A stretch of 64,000 nt of DNA from Bacillus cereus (GCF_025917685.1 NZ_CP089518.1:931001-995000); one strand, 5' to 3'; numbered from the stretch's first letter, positions 41,992-52,245 are shown. Translations and numbers: made by a program. The notes: generated by a model from the letters alone, not told the origin.

Positions 41992-43085
41992 TATTTTAAC
42001 GCTCCTTTTTCGAAAGTTTTTTCTTTAGCTTGATGACTAATATAAAAGTATTTACTAGCTTTTACAGTGTCTCTTTCTTCGTAAAACTTGATTGCTAATT
42101 TTTCAGTGTATTCTTGTGTGTAATTAAATAGTTGTTGCTTATCAAAAAATGAGATAGCTTCCCAAGATAATTCTTCGAGAATAGCAGCTGGAACACCTTT
42201 ATTCATACAATCTAAAATTTTGAAATGATATAGGTATTCTTTATTGTCTAATTGCTCACAAATCGCCAATCCTCGTTCGATCAACTCGGCCGATTGATTA
42301 ACTTCACCGAGTTTGAAATGTTCTCTAGCTTCAAGGAAAAGGGCTTTAAAATGCTCCGGAGTTTTAGTTGTTACTTCTGATAAGTGTCGGATTGCTAAAG
42401 TGGATAAGTTTTGGCTACTATATAAAAACCCTAAATTATTGCGGACTCTTAATATTAGGGAATCCTCATTATTTTTACGTAAAATATCTATTGCAGAATT
42501 AAATTTTTCTTCTGCCACAGGGAATTGTCTTATATCAATACATGCTAAACCGTATAAGTTCTCACAAGCGGCAACATTATTTTCATAACCATTATGTTTA
42601 GAGAAAATCTCTTTAGCTTTAGTCACATGTTGAATTGCTAATAGAGGTTGATAGGTATGAAGATAGAAGTTAGCAAAACGATAGCTAAACTCGGCTATTT
42701 CAAGATCGTCATGAATATGTTGTAATAGCGTTTCGGCTTTTTCGTAGTATTCCCAGGCTTCATTGTTGTTTGAAATTAGTGTGGCGTGAATCCCTTTGAA
42801 AAAGTGATAATAATAAGACAACGATTCATTTTTTGGTATATTCAGTGAATCAATTGCCTGGAAGCTTGTTGGTGTGATGCTTAAATGATTAAGCAGAACT
42901 TTAAAGCGAAAAGTAAGAAGTGAGTAATGGAATAGTAAATTTGAATCTTCATTAATGCTATTTATGTATTTATCAATCTCGTCTTTTAAGTGTTGTGCTT
43001 CCTTTAGGTGTTGGGCACGTATCTCTTGATACCAATTATTTAAAAGTTGTGTGATCATATCTCTTGTTTTTAGGTGACTTACCAT
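41991..43085 (-). CDS. rap: Rap-family (RRNPP) response-regulator aspartate phosphatase
   Basis: A 364-residue protein with an N-terminal three-helix region (ITQLLNNWYQEIRAQHLKEA) and a C-terminal series of tetratricopeptide repeats, for example NNEAWEYYEKAETLLQHI, AACENLYGLACIDIRQFPVA and NLGFLYSSQNLSTLAIRHLS. Rap proteins dephosphorylate Spo0F or block response regulators such as ComA, and are inhibited by imported Phr peptide. ATG 43085 follows GTGGGGAGAATT. It is translationally coupled to phr. The target in this strain is not known. Confidence 0.85.
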   Translation of the reverse strand: MVSHLKTRDMITQLLNNWYQEIRAQHLKEAQHLKDEIDKYINSINEDSNLLFHYSLLTFRFKVLLNHLSITPTSFQAIDSLNIPKNESLSYYYHFFKGIHATLISNNNEAWEYYEKAETLLQHIHDDLEIAEFSYRFANFYLHTYQPLLAIQHVTKAKEIFSKHNGYENNVAACENLYGLACIDIRQFPVAEEKFNSAIDILRKNNEDSLILRVRNNLGFLYSSQNLSTLAIRHLSEVTTKTPEHFKALFLEAREHFKLGEVNQSAELIERGLAICEQLDNKEYLYHFKILDCMNKGVPAAILEELSWEAISFFDKQQLFNYTQEYTEKLAIKFYEERDTVKASKYFYISHQAKEKTFEKGALK

Positions 43086-43406
43086 AATTCTCCCCACTTT
43101 CTACTATGTTTATTTGTATATTGGTATGTATATACTAGCAAGAAATTAAGTGTGATAGAGTAATATATTGAAAGAAAAAAACTTTTTCAATAATTTTCTG
43201 ATAATTTAAAAGGTAATTAGAATATAAATAGAAAAGGAATTCAATCGGATTCCTTAGGTGGTGATCATTTATTTATTGCCAAAAAATAAGTGAATCGAGT
43301 AAGTATGACTATTGCACTTAAAATAAATAACAGCTTTTTTGTAAAGTGAATCTGCATAAACTGATTCAGAATCTTATAAGAATCCATATGGAAAGTATTC
43401 ATTCAA

Positions 43407-43453
43407 ATAACAAACAGCCCGAGTTCCAATGAGGAACTTGGGCTGTTTGTTAT
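43407..43453. terminator. Strong bidirectional terminator upstream of inhA
   Basis: ATAACAAACAGCCCGAGTTCC and the complementary GGAACTTGGGCTGTTTGTTAT form a stem of about 21 base pairs with one G-T pair. It lies between rap, which is divergent, and inhA, without a gene that needs it. The 43086-43687 gap holds no other recognisable gene. Confidence 0.7.
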
Positions 43454-43687
43454 TTCCTTTCCCAGCACTACTCTATCGCCATCAAAACAAAAGAACGAGT
43501 GATCCCACTTTATGGTTATGTGCAAAACATAAACTAGTAGAAGTTTTGTATTTTGTTATCCTACGCATCCCACCCTGCACAAAAAAATATTTCTCAACAT
43601 TTTATCTATTGAAAAACATTGAATATTCTTATTATAAAGAATATTATGTTGCTATCGGCAAAAAGAAGACACTGGGGAGGAAATGCA

Positions 43688-46072
43688 TTGAAAAAGAATA
43701 AGAAATTAAAACCGTTATCAGTTTTAGCAACAGCGGCAGTACTAAGTAGTAGTTTTGTTTTTGGAAGTCATGCAGCGTATGCTGATACGCCATCATCTCT
43801 ACCAATAGATGAGCATTTAATACCGGAGGAGCGTTTGGCAGAAGCGCTAAAACAACGGGGCGTAATTGATCAATCTGCATCACAAGCTGAGACGTCAAAA
43901 GCTGTTGAGAAATATGTTGAGAAAAAGAAAGGGGAAAACCCTGGTAAAGAAATCTTGACAGGAGATAGTCTTACGCAAGAAGCTTCTGATTTTATGAAAA
44001 AAGTAAAAGATTCAAAGATGAAGGAAAATGAACAGGCGCAGCAGCCCGCAGTAGGCCCAGTAGCTGGACAAGATGCAGCATTGAATTCTAGTAAATTAAA
44101 TGGAAAAGTACCTACTGCACCAGCGAAGCAAGCTGAGTACAATGGAGCTGTTCGAAAAGATAAAGTGCTTGTTTTACTTGTAGAATTTAGCGATTTTAAG
44201 CATAACAATATTGATCAAGAGCCAGGATACATGTATTCTAAGGACTTCAATCGTGAACATTATCAAAAAATGTTATTTGGTGATGAACCATTTACTCTAT
44301 TTGATGGATCGAAGATTAATACATTTAAACAATATTATGAAGAACAATCTGGCGGGAGCTACACAGTTGATGGTACTGTAACGGAATGGCTTACTGTTCC
44401 AGGAAAAGCTTCAGATTATGGTGCGGATGCAGGTACTGGACATGATAACAAAGGTCCTTTAGGGCCACGTGATCTTGTGAAAGAAGCACTAAAAGCAGCG
44501 GTAGCAAAAGGAATCAATTTAGCAGACTTTGATCAATTTGATCAATACGATCAAAATGGTGATGGAAATAAAAACGAGCCAGATGGTATTATTGATCATT
44601 TAATGGTTGTACATGCTGGCGTGGGTCAAGAAGCTGGCGGCGGTAAGTTGAAAGATGATGCGATTTGGTCTCATCGTTCAAAACTTGGATCAAAACCATA
44701 TGCGATTGATGGCACAAAATCTTCTGTTTCAAATTGGGGCGGAAAAATGGCTGCATACGACTATACAATCGAGCCTGAAGATGGAGCGGTTGGTGTGTTT
44801 GCGCATGAGTATGGTCATGATTTAGGATTACCAGATGAATACGATACGAAGTACTCAGGACAAGGTGAACCTGTTGAGTCATGGTCTATTATGAGCGGCG
44901 GTAGCTGGGCTGGAAAAATTGCAGGAACAGAGCCAACAAGTTTCTCACCACAAAATAAAGAGTTTTTCCAAAAGAATATGAATGGTAACTGGGCGAATAT
45001 CGTTGAGGTAGATTATGATAAACTTCGTACGGGAATTGGTGCTGCAACATATTTAGATCAAAGTGTTACAAAATCAAAACGACCAGGAATCGTTCGTGTT
45101 AACTTGCCGGACAAAGATATAAAAAATATCGAATCCGCATTTGGTAAGAAGTTTTATTACAGTACAAAAGGAAATGACATTCATACAACACTTGAAACAC
45201 CAGTATTTGACTTAACAAATGCAACGAATGCTAAGTTCGATTATAAGACATTCTACGAACTTGAAGCGAAGTATGATTTCCTTGACGTAAATGCGATTAC
45301 AGAAGATGGAACGAAGACACGTATTGATAGAATTGGCGAAAAAGATGTAAAAGGCGGTATGGATACAACTGATGGTAAGTGGGTTGATAAATCATACGAT
45401 TTAAGCAAATTCAAAGGGAAAAAAGTAAAACTGCAATTTGAATATTTAACAGATATTGCAGTAGCTTATAAAGGATTTGCGTTAGATAATGCGGCATTAA
45501 CTGTAGATGGAAAAGTTGTTTTCTCAGATGATGCAGAAGGTCAGCCAGCAATGACGTTAAAAGGATTTACTGTATCTAACGGATTTGAACAGAAAAAAAA
45601 TAACTACTATGTAGAGTGGAGAAATTACGCTGGTTCTGACACGGCGTTACAACATGCGCGTGGTCCAGTGTTTAATACAGGAATGGTTGTATGGTATGCG
45701 GATCAAAGCTTTACAGATAACTGGGTAGGCGTTCATCCAGGTGAAGGATTCTTAGGAGTAGTAGATTCTCATCCAGAGGCAATTGTAGGGACATTAAACG
45801 GACAACCGACTGTGAAGAGCAGTACGCGTTATCAAATTGCCGATGCGGCATTCTCATTTGATAAAACGCCAGCATGGAGAGTAGACTCGCCAACTCGCGG
45901 TATCTTTGACTATAAAGGATTACCAGGCGTTGCAAAATTTGATGATTCTAAGCAGTACATCAACAGCGCGATTCCAGATGCAGGACGTAAGTTGCCGAAA
46001 CTAGGATTGAAGTTTGAAGTAGTAGGTCAAGCTGAAGACAAATCTGCAGGTGCAGTTTGGATTCATCGATAG
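43688..46072 (+). CDS. inhA: Immune inhibitor A-family metalloprotease (InhA)
   Basis: A 794-residue secreted M6-family zinc protease. TTG 43688 is chosen as start because GGGGAGGAAATGCA lies directly upstream; the protein then opens [20 protein letters not shown] with a signal peptide ending AYA. The propeptide spans about residues 35-130. The zinc site is [14 protein letters not shown] (His373, Glu374, His377), then SIMSGGSW (Met-turn). The C-terminal parts contain beta-sandwich modules ([20 protein letters not shown]). InhA proteins degrade host antimicrobial peptides and matrix proteins and act in exosporium release. Several paralogues exist in the group; I cannot say which this is. Confidence 0.9.
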   Translation: MKKNKKLKPLSVLATAAVLSSSFVFGSHAAYADTPSSLPIDEHLIPEERLAEALKQRGVIDQSASQAETSKAVEKYVEKKKGENPGKEILTGDSLTQEASDFMKKVKDSKMKENEQAQQPAVGPVAGQDAALNSSKLNGKVPTAPAKQAEYNGAVRKDKVLVLLVEFSDFKHNNIDQEPGYMYSKDFNREHYQKMLFGDEPFTLFDGSKINTFKQYYEEQSGGSYTVDGTVTEWLTVPGKASDYGADAGTGHDNKGPLGPRDLVKEALKAAVAKGINLADFDQFDQYDQNGDGNKNEPDGIIDHLMVVHAGVGQEAGGGKLKDDAIWSHRSKLGSKPYAIDGTKSSVSNWGGKMAAYDYTIEPEDGAVGVFAHEYGHDLGLPDEYDTKYSGQGEPVESWSIMSGGSWAGKIAGTEPTSFSPQNKEFFQKNMNGNWANIVEVDYDKLRTGIGAATYLDQSVTKSKRPGIVRVNLPDKDIKNIESAFGKKFYYSTKGNDIHTTLETPVFDLTNATNAKFDYKTFYELEAKYDFLDVNAITEDGTKTRIDRIGEKDVKGGMDTTDGKWVDKSYDLSKFKGKKVKLQFEYLTDIAVAYKGFALDNAALTVDGKVVFSDDAEGQPAMTLKGFTVSNGFEQKKNNYYVEWRNYAGSDTALQHARGPVFNTGMVVWYADQSFTDNWVGVHPGEGFLGVVDSHPEAIVGTLNGQPTVKSSTRYQIADAAFSFDKTPAWRVDSPTRGIFDYKGLPGVAKFDDSKQYINSAIPDAGRKLPKLGLKFEVVGQAEDKSAGAVWIHR

Positions 46073-46086
46073 AATAAAGTGAAACT

Positions 46087-46143
46087 AAGAGGAGCTGCCT
46101 CATAAGTCGGTGAAACTGACCTATGGGCAGCTCTCTTCTTATT
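46087..46143 (+). terminator. Terminator after inhA
   Basis: AAGAGGAGCTGCC-TCATAAGTC pairs with GACCTATG-GGCAGCTCTCTT, followed by CTTATTG. Confidence 0.75.
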
Positions 46144-46246
46144 GTAGAAAGAGGCAGTCTAGGAACCAGTTCATTGGAAAGCGATTCTTTGAAAGCGCAA
46201 GAGACTATCGTAAAAAATATATAGACTATCAAATATAGAAGTGGAA

Positions 46247-46777
46247 TCAAAACTCTATACTTTCGGAATTTTTTACGCAGGCAAACCATTGACCTATTAT
46301 CTCGTTATGATGCTTAATAATTTGAGACGCCGATAATATTGTAGAATTATATGTACTATGCCCGTTCTTTACAAGAGTAACGTCATATCCTAAGCTGTAT
46401 GCACGCCGGCATGTTGCATCTATACAAATTTCAGATTGAATTCCTGCTATAACAACTCGTTTTATATTTCTCATTTCTAGCTCTTGTTGCAGACTCGTTT
46501 TATGAAAAGAATCCGGATGATTCTTTTCAAGAACGACATCTCCTGTTGCTGGAGCAATTGATTTATGAATTTCCCATCCAGGTGTCCCTTGACTAAGTAA
46601 GGAACCAGACTTCCCGTTAAACTTCATATAAAAAATAGGGGCTGAAGCAGAACGGGCTTTAGAAATCAATAATTGAATAACTCTTAATAATTCCGTTCTA
46701 TTATATAGGACTTTTTTCTCTTCAAATGAACCTACCTGTACATCAATAATAAGGAATGCTGTACAGCTTTTCATCAT
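46247..46777 (-). CDS. Isochorismatase-family cysteine hydrolase
   Basis: A 176-residue alpha/beta hydrolase from MMKSCTAFLIIDVQVGSFEE. The catalytic triad is visible: Asp in LLIIDVQ-type IDVQ, Lys in VVLEKNHPDSF, and Cys in GIQSEICIDATCR, with the cis-peptide motif VIAGIQSE. Family members act on nicotinamide, isochorismate or biuret-like compounds. AGGAGGGTATTT precedes ATG 46777 (the next ATG three bases on is also possible). No neighbour gene tells the substrate. Confidence 0.82.
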   Translation of the reverse strand: MMKSCTAFLIIDVQVGSFEEKKVLYNRTELLRVIQLLISKARSASAPIFYMKFNGKSGSLLSQGTPGWEIHKSIAPATGDVVLEKNHPDSFHKTSLQQELEMRNIKRVVIAGIQSEICIDATCRRAYSLGYDVTLVKNGHSTYNSTILSASQIIKHHNEIIGQWFACVKNSESIEF

Positions 46778-47094
46778 AAATACCCTCCTAATACTTAGTC
46801 CAAAAATACAAAAGTGAAATATATGCAAACTACAATGCTATGCGTATTTAATGTATCCAAAAGTTCTAAAGAATATTGCATGGAGGTATGAAGTGGATGC
46901 AAATAATTACACTTAGTAACAACTGTTTTAAATAAAGGACATGAAATTTGCAATCATATAATGAATTATGTTAAAAGGTATGCTCTCAAGATTCTATTGC
47001 GATTTTAATGGGGATAGCATTGTACATTTTAGCGAAATAAAAGCTCGAAAAGCGATATGTATAGTAACAATGTTACATTAGTATTTTTCTTTTT

Positions 47095-47212
47095 ATTTAT
47101 CCCGCTATTTGTGGGCAGTAAAACTGCCACCTCAAAATTCAGGTGGAGCAAAGAAGTTAGGTGAGAGTCGGACTGCCCGTAACCCCCAACTGATTAAAGT
47201 TTCACTTTATAT
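47095..47212 (+). repeat. bcr1-like repeat
   Basis: CCCGCTATTTGTGGGCAGTA, AAACTGCCACCTC, AGGTGGAGCAAAGAAGTTAG, GTCGGACTGCCCGTAACCCC and CAACTGATTAAAGTTTCACTT run in order. The CACCT/AGGTG and GGGCAGT/ACTGCCC pairs give a branched fold, as reported for the bcr1 repeat of the B. cereus group. The gap 46778-47382 holds this repeat and no gene. Confidence 0.6.
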
Positions 47213-47382
47213 ATTCGCAACATAATATTAGTACGAATTACTATAGTAATATGAGTTTTTGCATATTTTTAAATTTAATATATCCTCCGAAAAGTTTTAA
47301 TTGTATAATGTGTTTTGTCATATTCTTTTAGATTTTTCGACAAAAAATAACAAAAATAGAAGACGTATTGGGAGAATGCATT

Positions 47383-49122
47383 ATGTACATAAAAATATTA
47401 AAATCAATTACATCATTATCGCTTATTGGTGGTGCTTTATTATATACAAATGGCAGTGATGTGAAAGCTGCTGAAGCGGGCGTTTTTTCTGATGTACCAA
47501 CATCGCACTGGTCTTATCCGGCGATTAAAGATTTAGCGGGTAAAAATATTATTTCAGGCTATGGAAATGGAAAGTTTGGTTTTGGTGATGTTGCGACGAG
47601 GGAGCAAGTTGCAGCTTTAATTTATCGAGTGTTAGTACCGAATAAGCAAGGTGGTACGTTTAGTAATGATGGTGCCCGTTATGTATTAAAAGATGGGTCT
47701 ACTTTAAATAATCCGTATCGTGATATTCGCTCAGGTTCTACAATGTTTCCGGAAGAGGTTTTAACGTTAACGAAATTGGGGATTTTTAAAGGTGATGGAA
47801 ATGGCGGTTTTAGACCGAAAGATTCTGTTAGCCGCGCAGAAATGGCGCAAATTATTAAAAACGCGTTCCAAGTTTCAGCTAAACAAAAACATACATTTAA
47901 TGATGTTCCAAATGGATTTTGGGCAGAAAACGCGATTAGTGCGGTGCAGTCAAACGGGATTGCATCTGGTACGGGAGACGGGAAATTTGAACCAGCTAAA
48001 ATGGTAACGCGTGAACAGTATGCACAGTTTTTATATAATGCATTGAAATATAAAAAGCCTGAGGTTGCGGTGCAAGATACAGAAGATGCGGCATTATTAA
48101 CAGCATTCAAAAATGAAGTGCAAACACGTATTAATACGTACGAAACGAACATTACACTTCCATATAAAACAAAAAATAGTAATACAGAAGAAGTGATGAA
48201 TACACTTTTTAAAGCGTATAAAGAAGTCGCAAGTAAAAATGAGTATACAGATTATAATAGATCGAATGTTTCCTATTCACTGTCTGGATCACCTGGAAAT
48301 TACACATTTTCGTTAAAGATTACATATCGTGAAACGAAAGAACAAACAGAGTATGTCATGAAACAAGCGAAAGCGATTGTTTCATCTATTATTCAAGCAG
48401 GAATGGATGATCACGAAAAAGTGAAGGCGATTCATGATTACGTAGTAAAACATGTTTCTTATGACACATCTTATAAAGCTTATACAGCATATGAAGCACT
48501 CGTAAATCATTCTGCTGTTTGCCAAGGTTACACACTATTAACCTATCAATTATTAAAAGAAGCTGGAATTGAGAATCATTTTGTAGTAGGAACTGGAGAC
48601 GGTCAGCCTCATGCTTGGAATTTAGTGAAAATCGATAACAAATGGTACCACCTCGATACAACATTTGATGATCCCGTGCCAGATGTACAAGGCCGCGTAA
48701 CGTATTCATATTTCAACTTATCAGATGAGCAAATTGCAAGAAATCACGTGTGGAACCGAGGGGACTATCCGCAAGCTACTACAAATTATTATGATACACT
48801 GACGAGTAAAATTGTAGGGAGAAACTCTAAATCAGCTGTGTACCAACAAATTTTGAAAGATACAAAGTTAAATTATTTAGGAAATGAATACATCGCAAAT
48901 AGCTATAATGAATTAAAAAATAAAATGCAGCAGCGCTATAGTGCAAAGCCAGAGAAAATTGAGGTTCTTTATAAGCAATCAATGGACGGTTCACTGCAAG
49001 ATGTGAGAAAAGTGATTGGAGAAATCGGTTATCCAAAAGGATCAAACCGTGTTTCTTATAAAGCGGAGCCGTATAATGCAAAAGAAGGGTATTCTTTGGT
49101 GACGATTACGTTTATGTATTAA
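47383..49122 (+). CDS. S-layer homology protein with transglutaminase-like domain
   Basis: A 579-residue secreted surface protein. It has a signal peptide (about 1-28), three SLH domains (about 35-225: FSDVPTSHWSYPAIKDLAGK, LTKLGIFKGDGNGGFRPKDS, FNDVPNGFWAENAISAVQSN) that bind the pyruvylated cell-wall polymer, and a C-terminal transglutaminase-like cysteine-protease domain (about 340-450). The latter has a full triad: Cys380 in HSAVCQGYTLL, His410 in GQPHAWNLV and Asp425 in YHLDTTFDDP. It probably acts on cell-wall-linked peptides. ATG 47383 follows GGGAGAATGCATT. Confidence 0.88.
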   Translation: MYIKILKSITSLSLIGGALLYTNGSDVKAAEAGVFSDVPTSHWSYPAIKDLAGKNIISGYGNGKFGFGDVATREQVAALIYRVLVPNKQGGTFSNDGARYVLKDGSTLNNPYRDIRSGSTMFPEEVLTLTKLGIFKGDGNGGFRPKDSVSRAEMAQIIKNAFQVSAKQKHTFNDVPNGFWAENAISAVQSNGIASGTGDGKFEPAKMVTREQYAQFLYNALKYKKPEVAVQDTEDAALLTAFKNEVQTRINTYETNITLPYKTKNSNTEEVMNTLFKAYKEVASKNEYTDYNRSNVSYSLSGSPGNYTFSLKITYRETKEQTEYVMKQAKAIVSSIIQAGMDDHEKVKAIHDYVVKHVSYDTSYKAYTAYEALVNHSAVCQGYTLLTYQLLKEAGIENHFVVGTGDGQPHAWNLVKIDNKWYHLDTTFDDPVPDVQGRVTYSYFNLSDEQIARNHVWNRGDYPQATTNYYDTLTSKIVGRNSKSAVYQQILKDTKLNYLGNEYIANSYNELKNKMQQRYSAKPEKIEVLYKQSMDGSLQDVRKVIGEIGYPKGSNRVSYKAEPYNAKEGYSLVTITFMY

Positions 49123-49125
49123 GAA

Positions 49126-49158
49126 TGAGAAAAAGCATCTGTTTTAGATGCTTTTTTT
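49126..49158 (+). terminator. Terminator after the SLH gene
   Basis: AAAAAGCATCT and AGATGCTTTTTTT form a stem and T-run directly after the stop. Confidence 0.8.
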
Positions 49159-49218
49159 ATTGTATTAATTCGATAGAATATGATAGCTTTTATAATTTTA
49201 TATTTTGGATGATTAATA

Positions 49219-49641
49219 ATGAATAAAAAGAAGATTTTTACTGCATTAATAGGCATTGTAACTTTACTTGTAATGATTAATGTAGTAGGTATTTCTTTAT
49301 TTGTTGGCGGCATTGGTGTAATGAATATTATGTATGTTTCTGTTAGTGAGCGCCGTAAAGAAATTGGTATTCGCCGTGCTATAGGGGCGAAAAAGAGGGT
49401 GATATTATTGCAATTTTTAGTTGAAGCGATTTTTATCACTACCCTAGGTGGGGGCTTTGGAATTGCACTAGGATATAGTCTTTCACGTTTTATAGGTATA
49501 TTTTTACCTGTTCACCCCATTTTAACAGCTAATGTTTTTATTGGATCGACTCTTACATCGATGATTATAGGTATAACGTTTGGTATTATACCAGCAATTA
49601 AAGCATCTAAATTAAGCCCTATAGAAGCAATCCGTCGTTAA
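49219..49641 (+). pseudogene. C-terminal fragment of MacB-type ABC transporter permease
   Basis: A 140-residue frame that reads as the last third of a MacB/FtsX-type permease: VGISLFVGGIGVMNIMYVSV, SERRKEIGIRRAIGAKKR and the terminal IIPAIKASKLSPIEAIRR. The first membrane helix and the large extracytoplasmic domain are missing, as are the ATPase and membrane-fusion genes. No good ribosome site precedes the ATG. I judge it a remnant of a MacAB-type macrolide or peptide exporter, though a stable short protein cannot be excluded. Confidence 0.7.
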
Positions 49642-49916
49642 ATTTACTAATACATATAAATTACTAGTTTTATATTTTAGCCTTAATAAAATAATGATTA
49701 ATGAAGCTAAAAATGCCTATTCTCTCGAATGATTTTTGAAGAAAGAATAGCATTTTTTATTCAATAAAAGTTATAGTAGATTAAATCTAGTATAACGAAT
49801 GAAGTATCGACTTTTATGCTTTTTATTTAGACTCTGGTAAATGTTAATCATTGTATAAAGATTAAGGGCCCATCTATAAAGGGTCCTCACTTCGTGAAGA
49901 CTAAAAATAATACTGT

Positions 49917-50288
49917 TTATCCTATCATAAAATCAAGGTAAGATTTTTGGTCGGAAAATCGGTCATTTGAAATCAAATTCTCTGAAATTACATAAGTACC
50001 ATATAAATTACCCTTTTGGATTTCAAAAAAACATACTTTTTTCAGAATAAGACTTCTTTTCTTCTTTATATTATCTCTCGGGATTTCTAACCACTCGGTG
50101 TAATTTTGATTTACGTCTTGCTGAATCACTTTCTTTGCCCATACTGTCTTATCGCTTTTAATTATGATAGCAATATCATTTTTATGTAAATTCCCAGGAT
50201 TTATATGAGCCATAATTGGATCTGCGTACTTAGCAACAAATCCACCAATACACTCTACATTTTGCTGCTTAATGATGTCATTAATCAT
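49917..50288 (-). CDS. Hypothetical soluble protein (123 aa)
   Basis: A 123-residue protein from MINDIIKQQNVECIGGFVAK, with an alternating beta-like region (NDIAIIIKSDKTVWAKKVIQ) and a charged centre NIKKKRSLILKKVCFFE. GGGGGATATGT precedes the ATG. No motif recognised. It is 15 bases downstream of a possible small gene in the same orientation. The gap 49642-49916 shows short hairpins only. Confidence 0.45.
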   Translation of the reverse strand: MINDIIKQQNVECIGGFVAKYADPIMAHINPGNLHKNDIAIIIKSDKTVWAKKVIQQDVNQNYTEWLEIPRDNIKKKRSLILKKVCFFEIQKGNLYGTYVISENLISNDRFSDQKSYLDFMIG

Positions 50289-50303
50289 ACATATCCCCCA
50301 TAA

Positions 50304-50543
50304 CTAATTTTCATTTTGCGTGTTCTCCATTGCTTGTATTTTATCATAGAGCATCAATTGTTTATACGGTTCTATTGCAAAAAATCTCTTGAATTTGGCC
50401 AGATATAATCCAGAGCATATTGCTACGGCTAATTTATTGGACCCAGTCTTTGTATTTGCGCAAATGCCCATAAAGATGATTCTTGCATCTATTCCCGCTA
50501 CCGTCCCTATTGTACCTAAGTTTCTAAATACATTGAATTCCAA
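50304..50543 (-). CDS. Hypothetical small protein, possibly truncated
   Basis: A 79-residue frame beginning at TTG 50543 without a ribosome site. It contains GTIGTVAGIDARIIFMGICA and YLAKFKRFFAIEPYKQLMLY. The sequence seems protein-like but has no known motif. The missing start suggests a 5'-truncated gene. It lies 15 bases upstream of the 123-residue gene on the same strand, and the two may once have been one operon. Confidence 0.35.
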   Translation of the reverse strand: MEFNVFRNLGTIGTVAGIDARIIFMGICANTKTGSNKLAVAICSGLYLAKFKRFFAIEPYKQLMLYDKIQAMENTQNEN

Positions 50544-50796
50544 TAATGAGGCATTGTATTAATCTTACATGAATATGATATACAACCGAAATTACACAAC
50601 ATAGCAGCTCTTCCAAATGGTGTAATAAGGAAAAAGAAGAGCTCAATGAATTTTCTCATGCAAGTTTTTGATGCTATATTCAATATACTGCATGACTTTT
50701 TTCAAAAAGGAATTTGGATAGTCCTGTTCTTTTTTTTCTTAAATGAATTAATTAATTAATTAATCATAAGATACTTTTATTGAAAGGAAAAAAATT

Positions 50797-51333
50797 ATGT
50801 TTTCTATAGCATATTTACCTATTATTTTGTATTTATTATTAGAATTTTATAGAAGTTCACCTGTTAAAGAAGAAAAACAAAATCGTGGTTCTAGTTTTTT
50901 TATCGGAGTAGTTTTAGCCTTGATGTTCACTATTCCAGAGATTATGTATTTTTTGACAATAAATAAGATTAATTCATTACTGTTTTTTGGTGTTACTGTC
51001 GGACTCATTGGTGTATGGATAAGATTTTCTTCAATGAAAATCTTAGGGAGATTTTATAGTAGGAATGTCGGAATGCAGGGGGAACATAAGTTAATTCAAA
51101 ACGGTCTATATAAATATATTCGCCATCCTGGTTATTTAGGGTCTTTTTTGACCTTTTTAGGATTTGCTATATCTTCATCTTCGTTCATTGCCATTATCAT
51201 AAATATCATTTTATTTTTCTTTGCGTATTCGTATCGTATAAAAATTGAAGAGAGAATTCTTATTACACTGTTTGGTGAACAATATAAACAATATCAGTCC
51301 AAGACTTGGCGAATTATTCCGTTTCTATACTAG
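50797..51333 (+). CDS. Isoprenylcysteine carboxyl methyltransferase-family membrane protein
   Basis: A 178-residue membrane protein with five hydrophobic segments. The C-terminal signature HKLIQNGLYKYIRHPGYLGS, with the RHP-x-Y-x-G motif, and RIKIEERILITLFGEQYKQY, with the EE pair, are those of ICMT/PEMT-like membrane methyltransferases. These use S-adenosylmethionine; bacterial members act on lipids or unknown substrates. GAAAGGAAAAAAATT precedes the ATG. It stands alone. Confidence 0.78.
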   Translation: MFSIAYLPIILYLLLEFYRSSPVKEEKQNRGSSFFIGVVLALMFTIPEIMYFLTINKINSLLFFGVTVGLIGVWIRFSSMKILGRFYSRNVGMQGEHKLIQNGLYKYIRHPGYLGSFLTFLGFAISSSSFIAIIINIILFFFAYSYRIKIEERILITLFGEQYKQYQSKTWRIIPFLY

Positions 51334-51487
51334 AGATTATAGGAGAAAGTTCAAAATTAGTTACTAAAATCATTTAGTCTTTACATTGGAGTGATACCCA
51401 AACTAATCCTAAATAACATTGTGCTAAACAAATATCAGATTTATTTAAGACTGAGTAACTTCCGCTAATGAGAATTATGTGAATACG

Positions 51488-51523
51488 AAAGTCCTCCAGT
51501 TAAACAATCTGGAGGACTTTTAA
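51488..51523 (+). terminator. Strong terminator before the GNAT gene
   Basis: AAAGTCCTCCAG and CTGGAGGACTTT form a perfect stem with a T-run. It lies 150 bases after the methyltransferase. No other gene seen in 51334-51655. Confidence 0.75.
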
Positions 51524-51655
51524 TAATCTTTTAAATACATTGAATCCCGATAATATTACGTTATGTTAACCAAACATGTATGCAATATACAAAAGGAATT
51601 TGACTTCTTAGAATCTAATATTCTATAAGTAAATAAAAGTGAAGGGGAGTTACAT

Positions 51656-52141
51656 ATGACTATAAGACTATTGCAAGCAACTGATGCAGAGAGTTATTGG
51701 AATTTAAGGTTGGAATCTTTAAAAGAGAACCCAGAGGCATTTGCAACAACTTATGAAGAATCAATGCAACAGGTTGCTAATAATTTAGAAACAGCAGGAA
51801 GTTTTACGTTTGGAGCATTTAAGAATGATAAACTCATAGGAATAGTTACTGTATTGCAAGAAAAACGATTAAAACTACAACATAGGGGCGTTATTGTATC
51901 TATGTATGTTACACCTAGTCAACGAAATTCCGGTATAGGCCAAGCACTTTTAAAAGAAACTTTAAAAAAAGCGAAAGAATTAAACCTAGAGCAAATTACT
52001 TTAACTGTATTAACAGATAACAAACCTGCAAAGGCGTTGTATGAGTCTATGGGGTTTCAGACATTCGGCATAGAGAAAAAAGCTTTAAAATACAAGGAAC
52101 AGTATTTTGATGAGGAATTTATGGTTTTGGAGTGCCCATAA
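51656..52141 (+). CDS. GNAT-family N-acetyltransferase
   Basis: A 161-residue acetyl-CoA-dependent transferase. Motif A is YVTPSQRNSGIGQALLKETL (R-x-x-G-I-G), and motif B is ITLTVLTDNKPAKALYESMG. The N-terminal half TIRLLQATDAESYWNLRLES is typical of the family. AAGGGGAGTTACAT precedes the ATG. The acceptor substrate is unknown. It stands alone. Confidence 0.85.
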   Translation: MTIRLLQATDAESYWNLRLESLKENPEAFATTYEESMQQVANNLETAGSFTFGAFKNDKLIGIVTVLQEKRLKLQHRGVIVSMYVTPSQRNSGIGQALLKETLKKAKELNLEQITLTVLTDNKPAKALYESMGFQTFGIEKKALKYKEQYFDEEFMVLECP

Positions 52142-52245
52142 TGAGACGTTATGTTAACTTTGTGTGAATATAATATTCATAGTCTGCCACATACTATGTT
52201 CTGATAAAATGAAATGAAAGGAAATTACTGTAAGGGGATGGTGGC

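Noticed and set aside
43386..43402. PlcR-box-like TATGGAAAGTATTCATT upstream of inhA
   Set aside because: Spacing is one base too long and the last base mismatches the consensus, so I do not call a PlcR site.
43429..43701. 90-codon plus-strand frame before inhA
   Set aside because: It starts inside the terminator hairpin and overlaps the inhA start in another frame; no ribosome site.
50745..50765. ATTAATTAATTAATTAAT tetranucleotide run before the methyltransferase gene
   Set aside because: Short and AT-only in an AT-rich genome; may vary in length, but nothing else supports a regulatory role.
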